Of a stretch of DNA of 64,000 bases, positions 17,400 to 25,510 are shown piece after piece. The DNA comes from Variovorax atrisoli 110B (GTDB lineage Bacteria; Pseudomonadota; Gammaproteobacteria; Burkholderiales; Burkholderiaceae_C). The stretch's first letter is position 1. The number at the start of each line of letters is the position of its first letter. Position numbers and translations under genes: made by a program. The stretch lies in assembly GCF_000382045.1 (NCBI RefSeq), contig NZ_KB907463.1, forward strand, positions 62,001-126,000. The letters are read 5' to 3'. The notes beneath the pieces were generated by a model. It did not search any database, was not told the origin of the DNA, and saw only the letters and a list, made by a program, of their open reading frames with translations.

Positions 17400-18953
17400 C
17401 TAGTCGATCGTCTTCTGCCACGCAGCGAACACCCCCGCCGCCAGCGCAATCACCGCCATCGCGGTGAAGCCGTCCAGCGAGGCCATGAAGGTGGCTTGCT
17501 GTTCCAGCGTGCGCCACAGCGTGCCCAGCGCCATCGCGCGGGCCTCGCCCGCCGAATGCCCCGTCGCGGCGAAGCCGTGGGTCAGCGAATCGAGCGCCTG
17601 CATGAAGCTCGCGTTCGCGGCATTGGCCGATTCGCTCAGCCGCACCTCGTGAAGCGCCAGCCGGTGCTGCTGGAGCGCGATCACGGTCGAGGTCGCGAAC
17701 GAGATTGCGAGCTGGCGCACCAGGTTCTTCAGCCGATAGCCGTGCGAGAACTCCTCCGCGGCGAAGGGCCTGAAGGTGAGGTTGGCAACGGGCAGCACGA
17801 CAAAGAGCATCAGCAACCCGCGCAGCAGCAGCGGCACCAGCAGGGCCTCGCGCCCGGCCTGCGGCGTGATGCGCGAGAGCATCCACGCCGCCAGCGCCGC
17901 GATGCCGAAACCGATGACGATGAGCCACTTCTTGCGAGCCAGCCGCGCCGAATACTTGAGGTAGACGAAGACCAGCAGCCCCGTCGCGAACGAGGCGGCC
18001 CCGGTGAAGTAGCCGGTGTTGCCCACGGTGAAGCCGAGCCCGCCTTCCATCATGCGCGGCAGCAGGTAGCTGAAGCCGGTCGAGAGGTAGTAATAGACGA
18101 CGTAGAGCGCCAGCCCCACGCGGAACGACGCGTTGCGCAACGCATGCAGGCGCACCAGCGGCGCCGGATGCCGCCACTGCTGCCAGCCGAACCACGCGAG
18201 CCCCGCCACGCCGGCGATGGCAAGTCCGACGAGAGCGGGCGAGCCGGCGAAGAGCTCGAAGTGCGAGCGCGTCAGCACCACCTGCAGCGCAGCCTGCGCG
18301 AGTGCGAACACCAGGTAGGCGAGGTAGTGCGGTTCGGTGCGCTCGTGCGGCTCGACGTCGCCGATGTCGGGCAGCGTCCACAGCACGAGCAGTCCGATGA
18401 GCGCTGCCGCCGGCGCAGTGCTTGCGAACAGCCAGCGCCAGTCGAAGTTGGCGACCAGGAAGGCACCCGCGACGGGCGCCAGCGCGCCGCCGAAGACGAT
18501 CAGCACCATGAACGCCTTCAGCGCCTTGGCGCGGCGCGCGGGCGGAATGCCGATCTGGATCAGGATGCGGCAGGCGCCCAGCATGGGCCCGACGAAGTAA
18601 CCCTGCAGGGCACGCGCGAGCGTGAGCTGCATCGAGCTGTCGCACAGCGCCGCGGCCGCGCCGCCGGCAGCGAAGGCGAACATGCACACGGCGAGGTAGC
18701 GCCTGTAGCCCAGCCGCTCGATCCACGCATGCTGGTGCAGGATGCCCAGCACGGCGCCCAGCGCGTAGGCGCTGGAGGCCCACACGAGCTCGTCGGGCGA
18801 CGCATTCACGCCCCCGGCGATGTAGCTGGCGAAGAAGGCGAAGAGCGCGTTGTCGAAATAGTCGATGGCCGTGACGAGGCCGATGGCCCAGGGCAGCAGC
18901 GCGACCGCGGCGGTGCTGCCGCGCGAGGGCCACGCCAGGGCCGGGGTGCTCAT
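17400..18953 (-). CDS. MFS drug-efflux transporter (DHA2-like, 14 helices)
   Basis: 517 residues with about 14 predicted hydrophobic helices. The first helix carries AIGLVTAIDYFDNALFAFFA, an acidic-residue helix typical of EmrB-like antiporters; a long extracytoplasmic loop lies near residues 440-480 before the last helix. It probably exports drugs or toxic metabolites by proton antiport. ATGA overlap with the upstream MerR gene indicates one transcript and MerR-type induction by the exported compound. Confidence 0.87.
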   Translation of the reverse strand: MSTPALAWPSRGSTAAVALLPWAIGLVTAIDYFDNALFAFFASYIAGGVNASPDELVWASSAYALGAVLGILHQHAWIERLGYRRYLAVCMFAFAAGGAAAALCDSSMQLTLARALQGYFVGPMLGACRILIQIGIPPARRAKALKAFMVLIVFGGALAPVAGAFLVANFDWRWLFASTAPAAALIGLLVLWTLPDIGDVEPHERTEPHYLAYLVFALAQAALQVVLTRSHFELFAGSPALVGLAIAGVAGLAWFGWQQWRHPAPLVRLHALRNASFRVGLALYVVYYYLSTGFSYLLPRMMEGGLGFTVGNTGYFTGAASFATGLLVFVYLKYSARLARKKWLIVIGFGIAALAAWMLSRITPQAGREALLVPLLLRGLLMLFVVLPVANLTFRPFAAEEFSHGYRLKNLVRQLAISFATSTVIALQQHRLALHEVRLSESANAANASFMQALDSLTHGFAATGHSAGEARAMALGTLWRTLEQQATFMASLDGFTAMAVIALAAGVFAAWQKTID

Positions 18954-19432
18954 GGCGCGGGCCGCTCCCTGCGGCGCTGCTCGAGCGCCTCTTCGAGCGG
19001 CTCGCCCGCAAGGCGGCGCTCCACGTAGTCCAGGTCGCGCTTGAGCTGCGCCTGCAGCGCCGCGGCTTCCTTGAGCTCGCGCCGAACCTGCGCCACGCGC
19101 GCATCGAGCGTCGCGAGCTGGCCCGTGAGCGTTTCGCGCAGCGTCTTGAGCGAAGCGTTCGACAACCGCGGGCGGCCGCCTTCGGCCGGCGCTTCCATCG
19201 GCTGCTGCAGCATCGCGGTGATGGCCGTGAGCGAGAAGCCCAGCGATCGCATGCGCAGCACGCGCGCGAGCTTGTCGAGGTCGGCCTGCTCGTAGAGGCG
19301 GTAGCCGCCTTCGCTGCGCATCGGCACCACGAGACCCAGCTCCTCGTAGTACTTGAGCGTACGCGGCGTGACGCCGAGCCGCGCCGCGGCATCGCGCACG
19401 GTGATGTTGCTGGCGGGGGTCTGGTCGGTCAT
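18950..19432 (-). CDS. MerR-family transcriptional regulator
   Basis: 160 residues. The winged helix has ITVRDAAARLGVTPRTLKYY, EELGLVVPMRSEGGYRLYEQ and LARVLRMRSLGFSLTAITAM, followed by a long coiled coil (residues about 95-140). It lacks the metal-binding Cys residues of MerR/CueR, so an organic ligand (BmrR/TipA-like logic) is likelier. Coupled to the MFS gene; a strong dyad lies 20 bp upstream. Confidence 0.91.
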   Translation of the reverse strand: MTDQTPASNITVRDAAARLGVTPRTLKYYEELGLVVPMRSEGGYRLYEQADLDKLARVLRMRSLGFSLTAITAMLQQPMEAPAEGGRPRLSNASLKTLRETLTGQLATLDARVAQVRRELKEAAALQAQLKRDLDYVERRLAGEPLEEALEQRRRERPAP

Positions 19433-19451
19433 GATGGGTCGATCCTAGCCA

Positions 19452-19475
19452 AACCTATACGTTCACGTACAGGTT
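19452..19475 (-). promoter_or_regulatory. MerR-type dyad operator
   Basis: AACCTATACGT-TC-ACGTACAGGTT: two 11-bp arms with one mismatch and a 2-bp centre. It lies 20 bp upstream of the MerR start codon, where MerR proteins sit within an overlong promoter spacer. On the minus strand TAGGAT follows as a possible -10. Confidence 0.65.
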
Positions 19476-19521
19476 GGCCGGGGATCCCACCTCTCGTGGA
19501 ATGGCTTTAAGCTGTGGCCCC

Positions 19522-20430
19522 ATGAGCAGCATCACCCCCCGCACCTACGAATCCATCCCCGCGCAGACAGTGGCCTTCCTCGGCCTCGGCGTCATGGGCG
19601 GCCCGATGGCCGGCCACCTGGCCAAGGCCGGCCACCGCGTCACGGTCTACAACCGCACCGCCGCCAAGGCGCAGGCCTGGGCCGACGAATTCGGCCCGCC
19701 CGGCCGCCATGCAGCCACCCCGCGCGAAGCGGCGGATGGCGCCGACATCGTGTTCTGCTGCGTCGGCAACGACGACGACCTGCGCTCGGTGGTCCTGGGC
19801 GACGACGGCGCCTTCGCCGGCATGAAGAAGGGCGCTGTGCTGGTCGACCACACCACTGCCTCGGCCGACGTGGCGCGTGAACTCTCGAAGGCCGCGCAGG
19901 CGCTGGGCCTGCATTTCATCGACGCCCCCGTCTCGGGCGGCCAGGCCGGCGCGCAGAACGGTGCGCTCACCGTGATGTGCGGCGGCGACGCGGCAGTCTT
20001 CGAGCGCATCAAGCCGGTGGCCATGGCGTTCTCGCGCGCGGTCACGCTGCTGGGCGAAAGCGGCGCCGGCCAGCTCGCAAAGATGGTGAACCAGATCGCC
20101 ATCGCGGGCCTGGTGCAGGGCCTGTCGGAAGCCATCGCCTTCGGACAGCGCGCGGGGCTCGACATGGAAGCCGTGCTCGGCGTCATCAGCAAGGGCGCAG
20201 CCCAGAGCTGGCAGATGGAGAACCGCGGCAAGACCATGATCGAAGGCAAGTTCGACTACGGCTTCGCGGTCGACTGGATGCGCAAGGACCTGGGCCTGGT
20301 GCTCGACGAGGCCAAGCGCAACGGCGCACGCGTGCCGGTGACGGCGCTGGTCGACCAGTTCTATGCCGACGTGCAGCAGGCCGGCGGCCGACGCTGGGAC
20401 ACGTCGAGCCTCATCACGCGGCTGAAGTGA
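19522..20430 (+). CDS. 3-hydroxyisobutyrate dehydrogenase-like NAD(P) oxidoreductase
   Basis: 302 residues. The N-terminal Rossmann motif is VAFLGLGVMGGPMAGHLAKA; DAPVSGGQAGAQNGALTVMC is the substrate-binding signature, and Lys in GQLAKMVNQIAIAG near residue 190 is the catalytic residue. It oxidises a beta-hydroxyacid or reduces a small semialdehyde; the exact substrate (3-hydroxyisobutyrate, tartronate or succinic semialdehyde) cannot be read from sequence. It stands alone and is followed by a strong terminator. Confidence 0.9.
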   Translation: MSSITPRTYESIPAQTVAFLGLGVMGGPMAGHLAKAGHRVTVYNRTAAKAQAWADEFGPPGRHAATPREAADGADIVFCCVGNDDDLRSVVLGDDGAFAGMKKGAVLVDHTTASADVARELSKAAQALGLHFIDAPVSGGQAGAQNGALTVMCGGDAAVFERIKPVAMAFSRAVTLLGESGAGQLAKMVNQIAIAGLVQGLSEAIAFGQRAGLDMEAVLGVISKGAAQSWQMENRGKTMIEGKFDYGFAVDWMRKDLGLVLDEAKRNGARVPVTALVDQFYADVQQAGGRRWDTSSLITRLK

Positions 20431-20445
20431 CCGCCTGAAGAAAGC

Positions 20446-20472
20446 AAAAAAGCCCGCGGATGCGGGCTTTTT
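20446..20472. terminator. bidirectional rho-independent terminator
   Basis: GCCCGC-GGAT-GCGGGC stem flanked by A6 on the left and T5 on the right, between two convergent genes. It can terminate transcription from both sides. Confidence 0.93.
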
Positions 20473-20498
20473 CATGGGTGGTGGACGGTGCCTCTTTC

Positions 20499-21311
20499 TC
20501 AGCGCACCGGAGAAGTCGTCACCCCGTTCGAGGACGGTGTGGACGACGAGCCCGCCGGGGGCAGCGGGTCCATCGGCGGCAGCGGCACGCGCGAGCCGAA
20601 CGACGACGGCGCGGACGGCGTGGCCGAGGTGACCGGCGCCGGACCCGTGCCGCCGCGCTGCGCCGCGGCCTGGTTCGCGGCCTGGCTGGCGGCCAGGTCG
20701 GCCTCGCTCACGACCTCGACCATGCGCACCACCTTGACCACGCCCGAGACGCCGCGCGCGATCTCGGTCGCGCGGTCGGTCTCGCGGCGCGTGGCGATGC
20801 CCATCAGGTAGACCACGCCGCGCTCGGTCACCACCTTGAAGGAGTTCGCGAAGATGTCCTTGGCATCCAGCAGCGAGGCCTTCACCTTGCCGGTGATGTA
20901 GAGGTCGTTCGAGCGGTCCTGGAAGGTGCTCGAGGAGCCGACGGTCAGTTCGTTGACCACCGAGCGCACGTTCGCGATGCGGCCCACCTCTTCCTCGACG
21001 CGGCGGCGGTCGGCATCGCTGCCGACGGCGCCGGTCAGCAGCACCTGGCGGTTGTAGCTGGTGACGCTCACGTACATCTGGTCGTTGGCGATGTCGCGCA
21101 CGCGGGCCGCGGCGCGCAGCTCGATGCCTTGGTCGTCGAGCTGTGCGCCCGAGCTGCGGCGGTCGGTGGCCACCATGCCCACGCCCACCACGGCCGCGCC
21201 GCCCACGACGAGCGGCACGCAGGCGGAAAGGCTCGTGACCAGTGCGGCGCCCAGTGTCAGGGCGAGTGCGAAACGTTGGGTCGATGTCGTCGTCATGGTC
21301 TTGAAGGTCAT
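20499..21311 (-). CDS. dolP: BON-domain outer-membrane lipoprotein, DolP/YraP-like
   Basis: 270 residues. A signal peptide ends in the lipobox TSLSAC, followed by two BON domains (about residues 65-130 and 140-205: SVTSYNRQVLLTGAVGSDAD and VVTERGVVYLMGIATRRETD). DolP is a lipoprotein that supports outer-membrane integrity. The last 60 residues are a Pro/Ser/Ala-rich tail absent from E. coli DolP. AGGAAG precedes ATG 21311; the gene overlaps diaA by ATGA. The order dolP-diaA-yraN with rsmI nearby matches the E. coli locus. Confidence 0.88.
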   Translation of the reverse strand: MTFKTMTTTSTQRFALALTLGAALVTSLSACVPLVVGGAAVVGVGMVATDRRSSGAQLDDQGIELRAAARVRDIANDQMYVSVTSYNRQVLLTGAVGSDADRRRVEEEVGRIANVRSVVNELTVGSSSTFQDRSNDLYITGKVKASLLDAKDIFANSFKVVTERGVVYLMGIATRRETDRATEIARGVSGVVKVVRMVEVVSEADLAASQAANQAAAQRGGTGPAPVTSATPSAPSSFGSRVPLPPMDPLPPAGSSSTPSSNGVTTSPVR

Positions 21312-21919
21312 GAGGAAGCTTCCTGTTCTCCGAGTAGCTGGGCGTCCACGCCGTCGCAAAGGCAGTGCAGTGCGATCTGGTGGATCTCGTGGATGCGTGC
21401 CGCACGCTCGTGCGGCACGCTGATCTGTACGTCCGTCTCGCGCAGCGCGCGGCCGATGGTGCTGCCTGCACCCGATGCCGCGTTGCCCAGCAGCGCGACG
21501 ACGGTCATGTCGCGCTCGTGCGCAGCGGCCACTGCCGCGAGCACCGATGCCGACTGGCCGCTGATGCTCAGGGCAAGCAGCACGTCGCCGGCCTGGCCGA
21601 GCGCGCGCACCTGGCGGGCGAAGCGATCGGCATCCGGAGCGTCGGGGCCGTCGGCGGCGGGGTCGGTGGCATCGCCGGGCAGCGCGATGGCGCCGAGCTC
21701 GGGCCGCTCGCGTTCGAAGCGGCCCACGAACTGCGCGGCGAACTGGGCCGCCAGCAGGCCGGAGACGCCGGCGCCGCATGCGAGCACCTTGCCGCCGCTG
21801 GTCACGCAGGCCAGCAGGGCCTGCATCGCTTGGGAGATGGGTTTGCTGAGTACCGGCCCGGTCTGGTACTTGAGGTCGGCACTGTCGATGAAGTGCTGCT
21901 GAATCCGTTGCTCGAGCAT
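21308..21919 (-). CDS. diaA: SIS-domain protein, DiaA-like
   Basis: 203 residues starting MLEQRIQQHFIDSADL. A sugar isomerase (SIS) domain is visible: GGKVLACGAGVSGLLAAQFA and VLLALSISGQSASVLAAVAA. It is related to phosphoheptose isomerase GmhA, but the gene context (yraN upstream, dolP downstream) favours the DiaA-type protein that binds DnaA in E. coli. The DiaA role is inferred from synteny. Translationally coupled to dolP. Confidence 0.85.
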   Translation of the reverse strand: MLEQRIQQHFIDSADLKYQTGPVLSKPISQAMQALLACVTSGGKVLACGAGVSGLLAAQFAAQFVGRFERERPELGAIALPGDATDPAADGPDAPDADRFARQVRALGQAGDVLLALSISGQSASVLAAVAAAHERDMTVVALLGNAASGAGSTIGRALRETDVQISVPHERAARIHEIHQIALHCLCDGVDAQLLGEQEASS

Positions 21920-22004
21920 GGGGCGGGATGATAACTGGGGGCTGTGAAACAAGACGTTCGAGTGTGGAGCCTGCATTGCGGCTTCAGTTCCCTCGGACGG
22001 CGCA

Positions 22005-22382
22005 TCAGCCGGCATCGAAGGCCGCCTGCAGCCAGGTGATCCGGTCCTCCACCAGCACCACGTCGAAGCGGCACGGCGGCACGGTGCGCAGCCGGCTCAG
22101 GTAGTGCTGCGCGGCGAACACGATGCGCCGCTGCTTCAGCCCCGTGATGCTGCCGCCCGCGCCGCCGTGCGTGCCGGAACTGCGATGGCGCACCTCCACG
22201 AACACCAGCGTGCCCGTGGGAGACGGGCGCGGATCGCGCATGATCAGGTCGATCTCGCCGCCGCCGCGCCCGGGCGTCCGATAATTGCGGGCGAGCAGCA
22301 CGAGGCCCGCGTCCCGCAGGTGGTCGAGCGCGGCGTCTTCCGCCGCATCGCCCCGATGCTTCGTTGTGGTGTCGGTCTTCAT
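22005..22382 (-). CDS. yraN: YraN family (UPF0102) endonuclease-fold protein
   Basis: 125 residues. It has the family signature AEDAALDHLRDAGLVLLARN, GGGEIDLIMRD and VFVEVRHRSS, giving the E-x(n)-D-x(n)-ExK-like order of a restriction-endonuclease fold, though Lys is replaced by Arg in VEVR as in many members. Function is uncertain, possibly nucleic acid processing. It starts divergently from rsmI and precedes diaA by 85 bp. Confidence 0.9.
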   Translation of the reverse strand: MKTDTTTKHRGDAAEDAALDHLRDAGLVLLARNYRTPGRGGGEIDLIMRDPRPSPTGTLVFVEVRHRSSGTHGGAGGSITGLKQRRIVFAAQHYLSRLRTVPPCRFDVVLVEDRITWLQAAFDAG

Positions 22383-22451
22383 GGCCCTCCCTGGCCGGCT
22401 CTCGAGAGTCTTCTTTTTCCTGCTGACTGTTCGTTCCGACGGAGAAACCCC

Positions 22452-23402
22452 TTGGCTTCACTCGCTCCCGCCTCTTTCGGCGCGGCCCTCGCGGCCGCTC
22501 ATGATGCCGCGGGTACGCAGCATTATCCGCAGGGCACGCTCTACGTCGTCGCCACGCCCATCGGCAACCTGGCCGACATCACGCTGCGCGCCCTGCACGT
22601 GCTGCAGCTGGTCGACGCCGTCGCCTGCGAGGACACCCGCCATACGCAGAGCCTGCTGCGCGCCTACGGCATCGACCGGCCCGGCTCGCAGCTGCTGGCG
22701 GTGCACCAGCACAACGAGGCCGAGGCGGCGCAGGCGGTTGTCGCGCGGCTCGCGCAGGGCGAGCGCATCGCCTACGTCAGCGACGCCGGCACGCCCGGCG
22801 TGAGCGACCCCGGCGCACGGCTCGCGGCCGCGGTGCGCGCCGCCGGACAGCGCGTGCTGCCACTGCCGGGCGCCAGCAGCGTGACCACGCTGGTCGGCGC
22901 GGCGGGGCTGGTGGCCGAGGGCGGAAACGACGGCAACGCCAGCAGCGCTTTCGTCTTCGCGGGCTTCCTGCCGAGCAAGGCCGGCGAGCGCGATGCGGCC
23001 GTGCAGGTGCTGTCGCAGGAACCGCGCGCGGTCGTGCTGCTGGAGGCCCCGCACCGCATCGAGAACCTCGCACGCGCCCTGGCCACGCTGGGCGAACGCC
23101 GCATCACCGTGGGCCGCGAGCTCACCAAGCAGTTCGAGGAAATCGCCACCGTCGCCGCGGACGCGCTGCCCGACTGGTTCGCCGCCGACCGCGACCGCAC
23201 GCGCGGCGAGTTCGCACTGGTGCTGCATCCCGTGGCCGTGAGCGGCGACGGCGGGGCCGAAGGCGAGCGCGTGCTGCGCCTGCTGCTGGCAGAGCTGCCC
23301 GTGAAGACGGCCGTGAAGCTTGCCGCCGAGATCACCGGCGCCCCGCGCAACACGCTGTACGACACCGCCCTGCGCATCCGCGACGAGGCACAGGAAGACT
23401 AG
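22452..23402 (+). CDS. rsmI: 16S rRNA 2'-O-ribose methyltransferase RsmI (C1402)
   Basis: 316 residues. RsmI methylates the ribose of C1402 in 16S rRNA using SAM. Signature segments: LYVVATPIGNLADITLRALH, CEDTRHTQSLLRAYGI, YVSDAGTPGVSDPG and VGRELTKQFEEI. The likely start is TTG 22452 with GGAG at 22441-22444; no in-frame ATG lies before the conserved core. Its stop overlaps the reconstructed end of kptA on the opposite strand by three bases. Confidence 0.94.
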   Translation: MASLAPASFGAALAAAHDAAGTQHYPQGTLYVVATPIGNLADITLRALHVLQLVDAVACEDTRHTQSLLRAYGIDRPGSQLLAVHQHNEAEAAQAVVARLAQGERIAYVSDAGTPGVSDPGARLAAAVRAAGQRVLPLPGASSVTTLVGAAGLVAEGGNDGNASSAFVFAGFLPSKAGERDAAVQVLSQEPRAVVLLEAPHRIENLARALATLGERRITVGRELTKQFEEIATVAADALPDWFAADRDRTRGEFALVLHPVAVSGDGGAEGERVLRLLLAELPVKTAVKLAAEITGAPRNTLYDTALRIRDEAQED

Positions 23403-23948
23403 CCCGGCGGGAGCAGGAGAAGGAATTCCGGCGGCACCGCCGCCGTGAGCCACACGCCGTTCTCGGCGCGATGGAAGACGTGCCCCAGCTTGCATGCGGC
23501 CTGCCTCGACCTTCAGCACATGCGCCTTGCCGTGGCGCTGCCCCACCTGCACGGCAGTGGCTTCATCGGCGGACAGGTGCACATGCTGCCGCGAGCCAGG
23601 CAGCAGGCCTCGGGCGCGGATGGACGCCAGGAAGCGCGTGGCCGTGCCATGGAAAAGAATCGGCGGCGGCTCGACCGGCTCGAAGCTGCGGTTCACCTGC
23701 GGCGTGGAATGACCCTGCAGCGCGCGGATGCGCAGCCCGTCGGCCGACAGCTCGTAGCGCTTCTTCGTGCCCGAATCGACCACCTGTGCAACCTCTGCCG
23801 CCGTCAGCACCCGCCCTGCGGCCACCGCCCCCGCCACCAACGCATCGATTCCGGCCCAGCCCTGCGCATCGAGCCTCAGTCCGATGGACTCCGGCGCGTG
23901 CCGCAATACGTACGCGATGAACTTGCTGATGTCTTCGGGCCTCGTCAT
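23399..23948 (-). pseudogene. kptA: KptA/Tpt1 RNA 2'-phosphotransferase, disrupted by a one-base frameshift
   Basis: The family transfers a 2'-phosphate from RNA to NAD. The first frame reads MTRPEDISKFIAYVLRHAPE with the catalytic Arg-His pair in YVLRHAP, LFHGTATR and QHVHLSADEATA, but after VLKVEAGRMQAG it becomes unrelated and runs on through rsmI in antisense. Removing one G from the four-G run (CCCC at 23483-23486 on the plus strand) restores GHVFHRAENGVWLTAAVPPE and a stop at 23399, giving 182 residues, the usual family length. Either a recent pseudogene or a sequencing error. It is ATGA-coupled to the LysR gene upstream. Confidence 0.86.
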
Positions 23949-24838
23949 CGGGTCTTCCAGTGATCTGCGTACGCCAGCAGTGCGTCCATCACCCGCTGCA
24001 CGTGCGCGGCCGGCGGCCGGTCGGCCGCGTGGAACACGTGATAGTCGATCGACGGATAGCCCTGCAGCGGAATCGCCACCAGGCCATGGGGAATGTGGCA
24101 GCAGGCATTCACCACCGTCAGGCCGAAGCCAAGCTGGGCGAAGCGCAGCATCAGCTCCCAGCCATTGGCTTCGAGCGACGGCTGCAACTGCACCGACTCG
24201 GCCTGCAGCAGCCGGCCAAGCAACTCGCGGTGCGGTCTTCCTGCCGGCGGCACGATCAGCGACGCGCCCTTGAGGTCGCGCAGGCGCACCGACTTGCGCG
24301 CGGCCAGAGGATGCGTGCGCGGCACGACCAGCACCTGCCCCACGGTCGTCAGCCGCATGGCGCTCAGGCCGGCGGGCACGGTGCCGAGCGGCGCGATGCC
24401 CAGGTGCGCCTGCCCCGAGCGCACCGCCTGGATGGATTCGTCGCGATCGCGCGTGAGCAGCTGCAGATGAGGTGAGGCGCCCGCGCCGGAGAAGCGCGAG
24501 AGCGCCTTGCCGAGCAGGTAGAGGTAGGCGCCCTCGCCGGCCGCCAGGGTGACCACCGCCGCGTCATCTCCCTGCGCCAGACCCTTCACGAAGCGCTGGT
24601 TCAACGCGAGCAGCTCCCGCGCGTGTCGCGCGACCTGCTCGCCGGTAGCGGTGAGTTCGAGAGCGCCGCCCACCCGCACATAGAGCTTCGCATCGAGCTG
24701 CTCCGAGAGCTTGCGCACCTTGGCGTGCAGCGCCGGCTGGCTGATGTGCAGAAGGCGCGCCGACTCGCTGAAGTTCAGCGTGTCGGCGAACACGGCGAAC
24801 GACTGCAGCGCGTCGAGATTGGTGCGGGGAATGTCCAT
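23945..24838 (-). CDS. LysR-family transcriptional regulator
   Basis: 297 residues. The N-terminal HTH LQSFAVFADTLNFSESARLL, HISQPALHAKVRKLSEQL is followed by a typical effector-binding domain. Start 24838 (MDIPRTNLDALQ) leaves a short leader to the strong palindrome at 24851-24873. It overlaps kptA by ATGA, an unusual pairing of a regulator with an RNA-repair enzyme. The divergent HAD-like gene is the most likely target. Confidence 0.92.
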   Translation of the reverse strand: MDIPRTNLDALQSFAVFADTLNFSESARLLHISQPALHAKVRKLSEQLDAKLYVRVGGALELTATGEQVARHARELLALNQRFVKGLAQGDDAAVVTLAAGEGAYLYLLGKALSRFSGAGASPHLQLLTRDRDESIQAVRSGQAHLGIAPLGTVPAGLSAMRLTTVGQVLVVPRTHPLAARKSVRLRDLKGASLIVPPAGRPHRELLGRLLQAESVQLQPSLEANGWELMLRFAQLGFGLTVVNACCHIPHGLVAIPLQGYPSIDYHVFHAADRPPAAHVQRVMDALLAYADHWKTR

Positions 24839-24850
24839 CTGGTTGCCTGT

Positions 24851-24873
24851 CGCTATCCATTTTATGGATAGCG
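24851..24873. promoter_or_regulatory. LysR operator, perfect 10-bp inverted repeat
   Basis: CGCTATCCAT-TTT-ATGGATAGCG, a perfect dyad containing the T-N11-A LysR core. It starts 13 bp upstream of the LysR start, in the intergenic region shared with the divergent HAD-like gene. A further partial half-site (TATCCAG) follows at about 24874-24880. Confidence 0.75.
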
Positions 24874-24970
24874 TATCCAGTATCAGTAGTTCCTGATGAT
24901 GACCTTCGTTCCTACGATCCGCCTGCTCGACGAAAGACTCGACAGCAACAAAACAAGGAAGGAACACGAA

Positions 24971-25474
24971 ATGAAGAACACATCCGCATCGGAACTCCCC
25001 CGTCTCGGCATCGACATCGGCCGCGTGCTCATCGCGGCCGAAAGCACCGACGGCGCGGACACCTCATTCATCGGCGGCTCGCTGCAAGACGCGCTGGACA
25101 CACCGCCGTACGAAGGCATGTTCGAGGCGGTCGCGCCGCTCGTCGACAGGTTCGAAGGCCGCGTCTGGCTGGTGTCGAAGTGCGGACCGAGCGTGCAGGC
25201 CAAGAGCCGTGCCTGGCTGCAGCATCACCGCTTCTTCGAGCGCACGGGCGTGCCGCCCGCGAACCTGCGCTTCTGCCTTCAGCGCCCGCAGAAGGCCGAC
25301 CACTGCCGTGAACTGCGCATCACCCACTTCATCGACGACCGCAGCGACGTGCTGCGCCACCTCAAGGGCATCGTGCCGAACCGTTATCTGTTCGGTCCGC
25401 AGCGCAAGCCGGTGACGGTGGATGGGCTCGTGCTGCTGCCGGCGTGGAAGGACGCCGCCGCACTCGTCGGTTGA
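24971..25474 (+). CDS. HAD-like hydrolase-fold protein of unknown function
   Basis: 167 residues. LGIDIGRVLIAA near the N-terminus and THFIDDRSDVLRHL near residue 120 match the positions of HAD motifs I and IV, and WLVSKCGPSVQAKSRAWL in between resembles motif II/III spacing. The first motif has D-x-G rather than the catalytic DxD, so phosphatase activity is doubtful. GGAAGGA about 10 bases before ATG 24971 supports the start. Divergent from LysR and convergent with the glutathione transferase gene. Confidence 0.7.
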   Translation: MKNTSASELPRLGIDIGRVLIAAESTDGADTSFIGGSLQDALDTPPYEGMFEAVAPLVDRFEGRVWLVSKCGPSVQAKSRAWLQHHRFFERTGVPPANLRFCLQRPQKADHCRELRITHFIDDRSDVLRHLKGIVPNRYLFGPQRKPVTVDGLVLLPAWKDAAALVG

Positions 25475-25510
25475 CCGATCGGCCAGCGGGTGCGCCGAAT
25501 GCCTGTGTCG

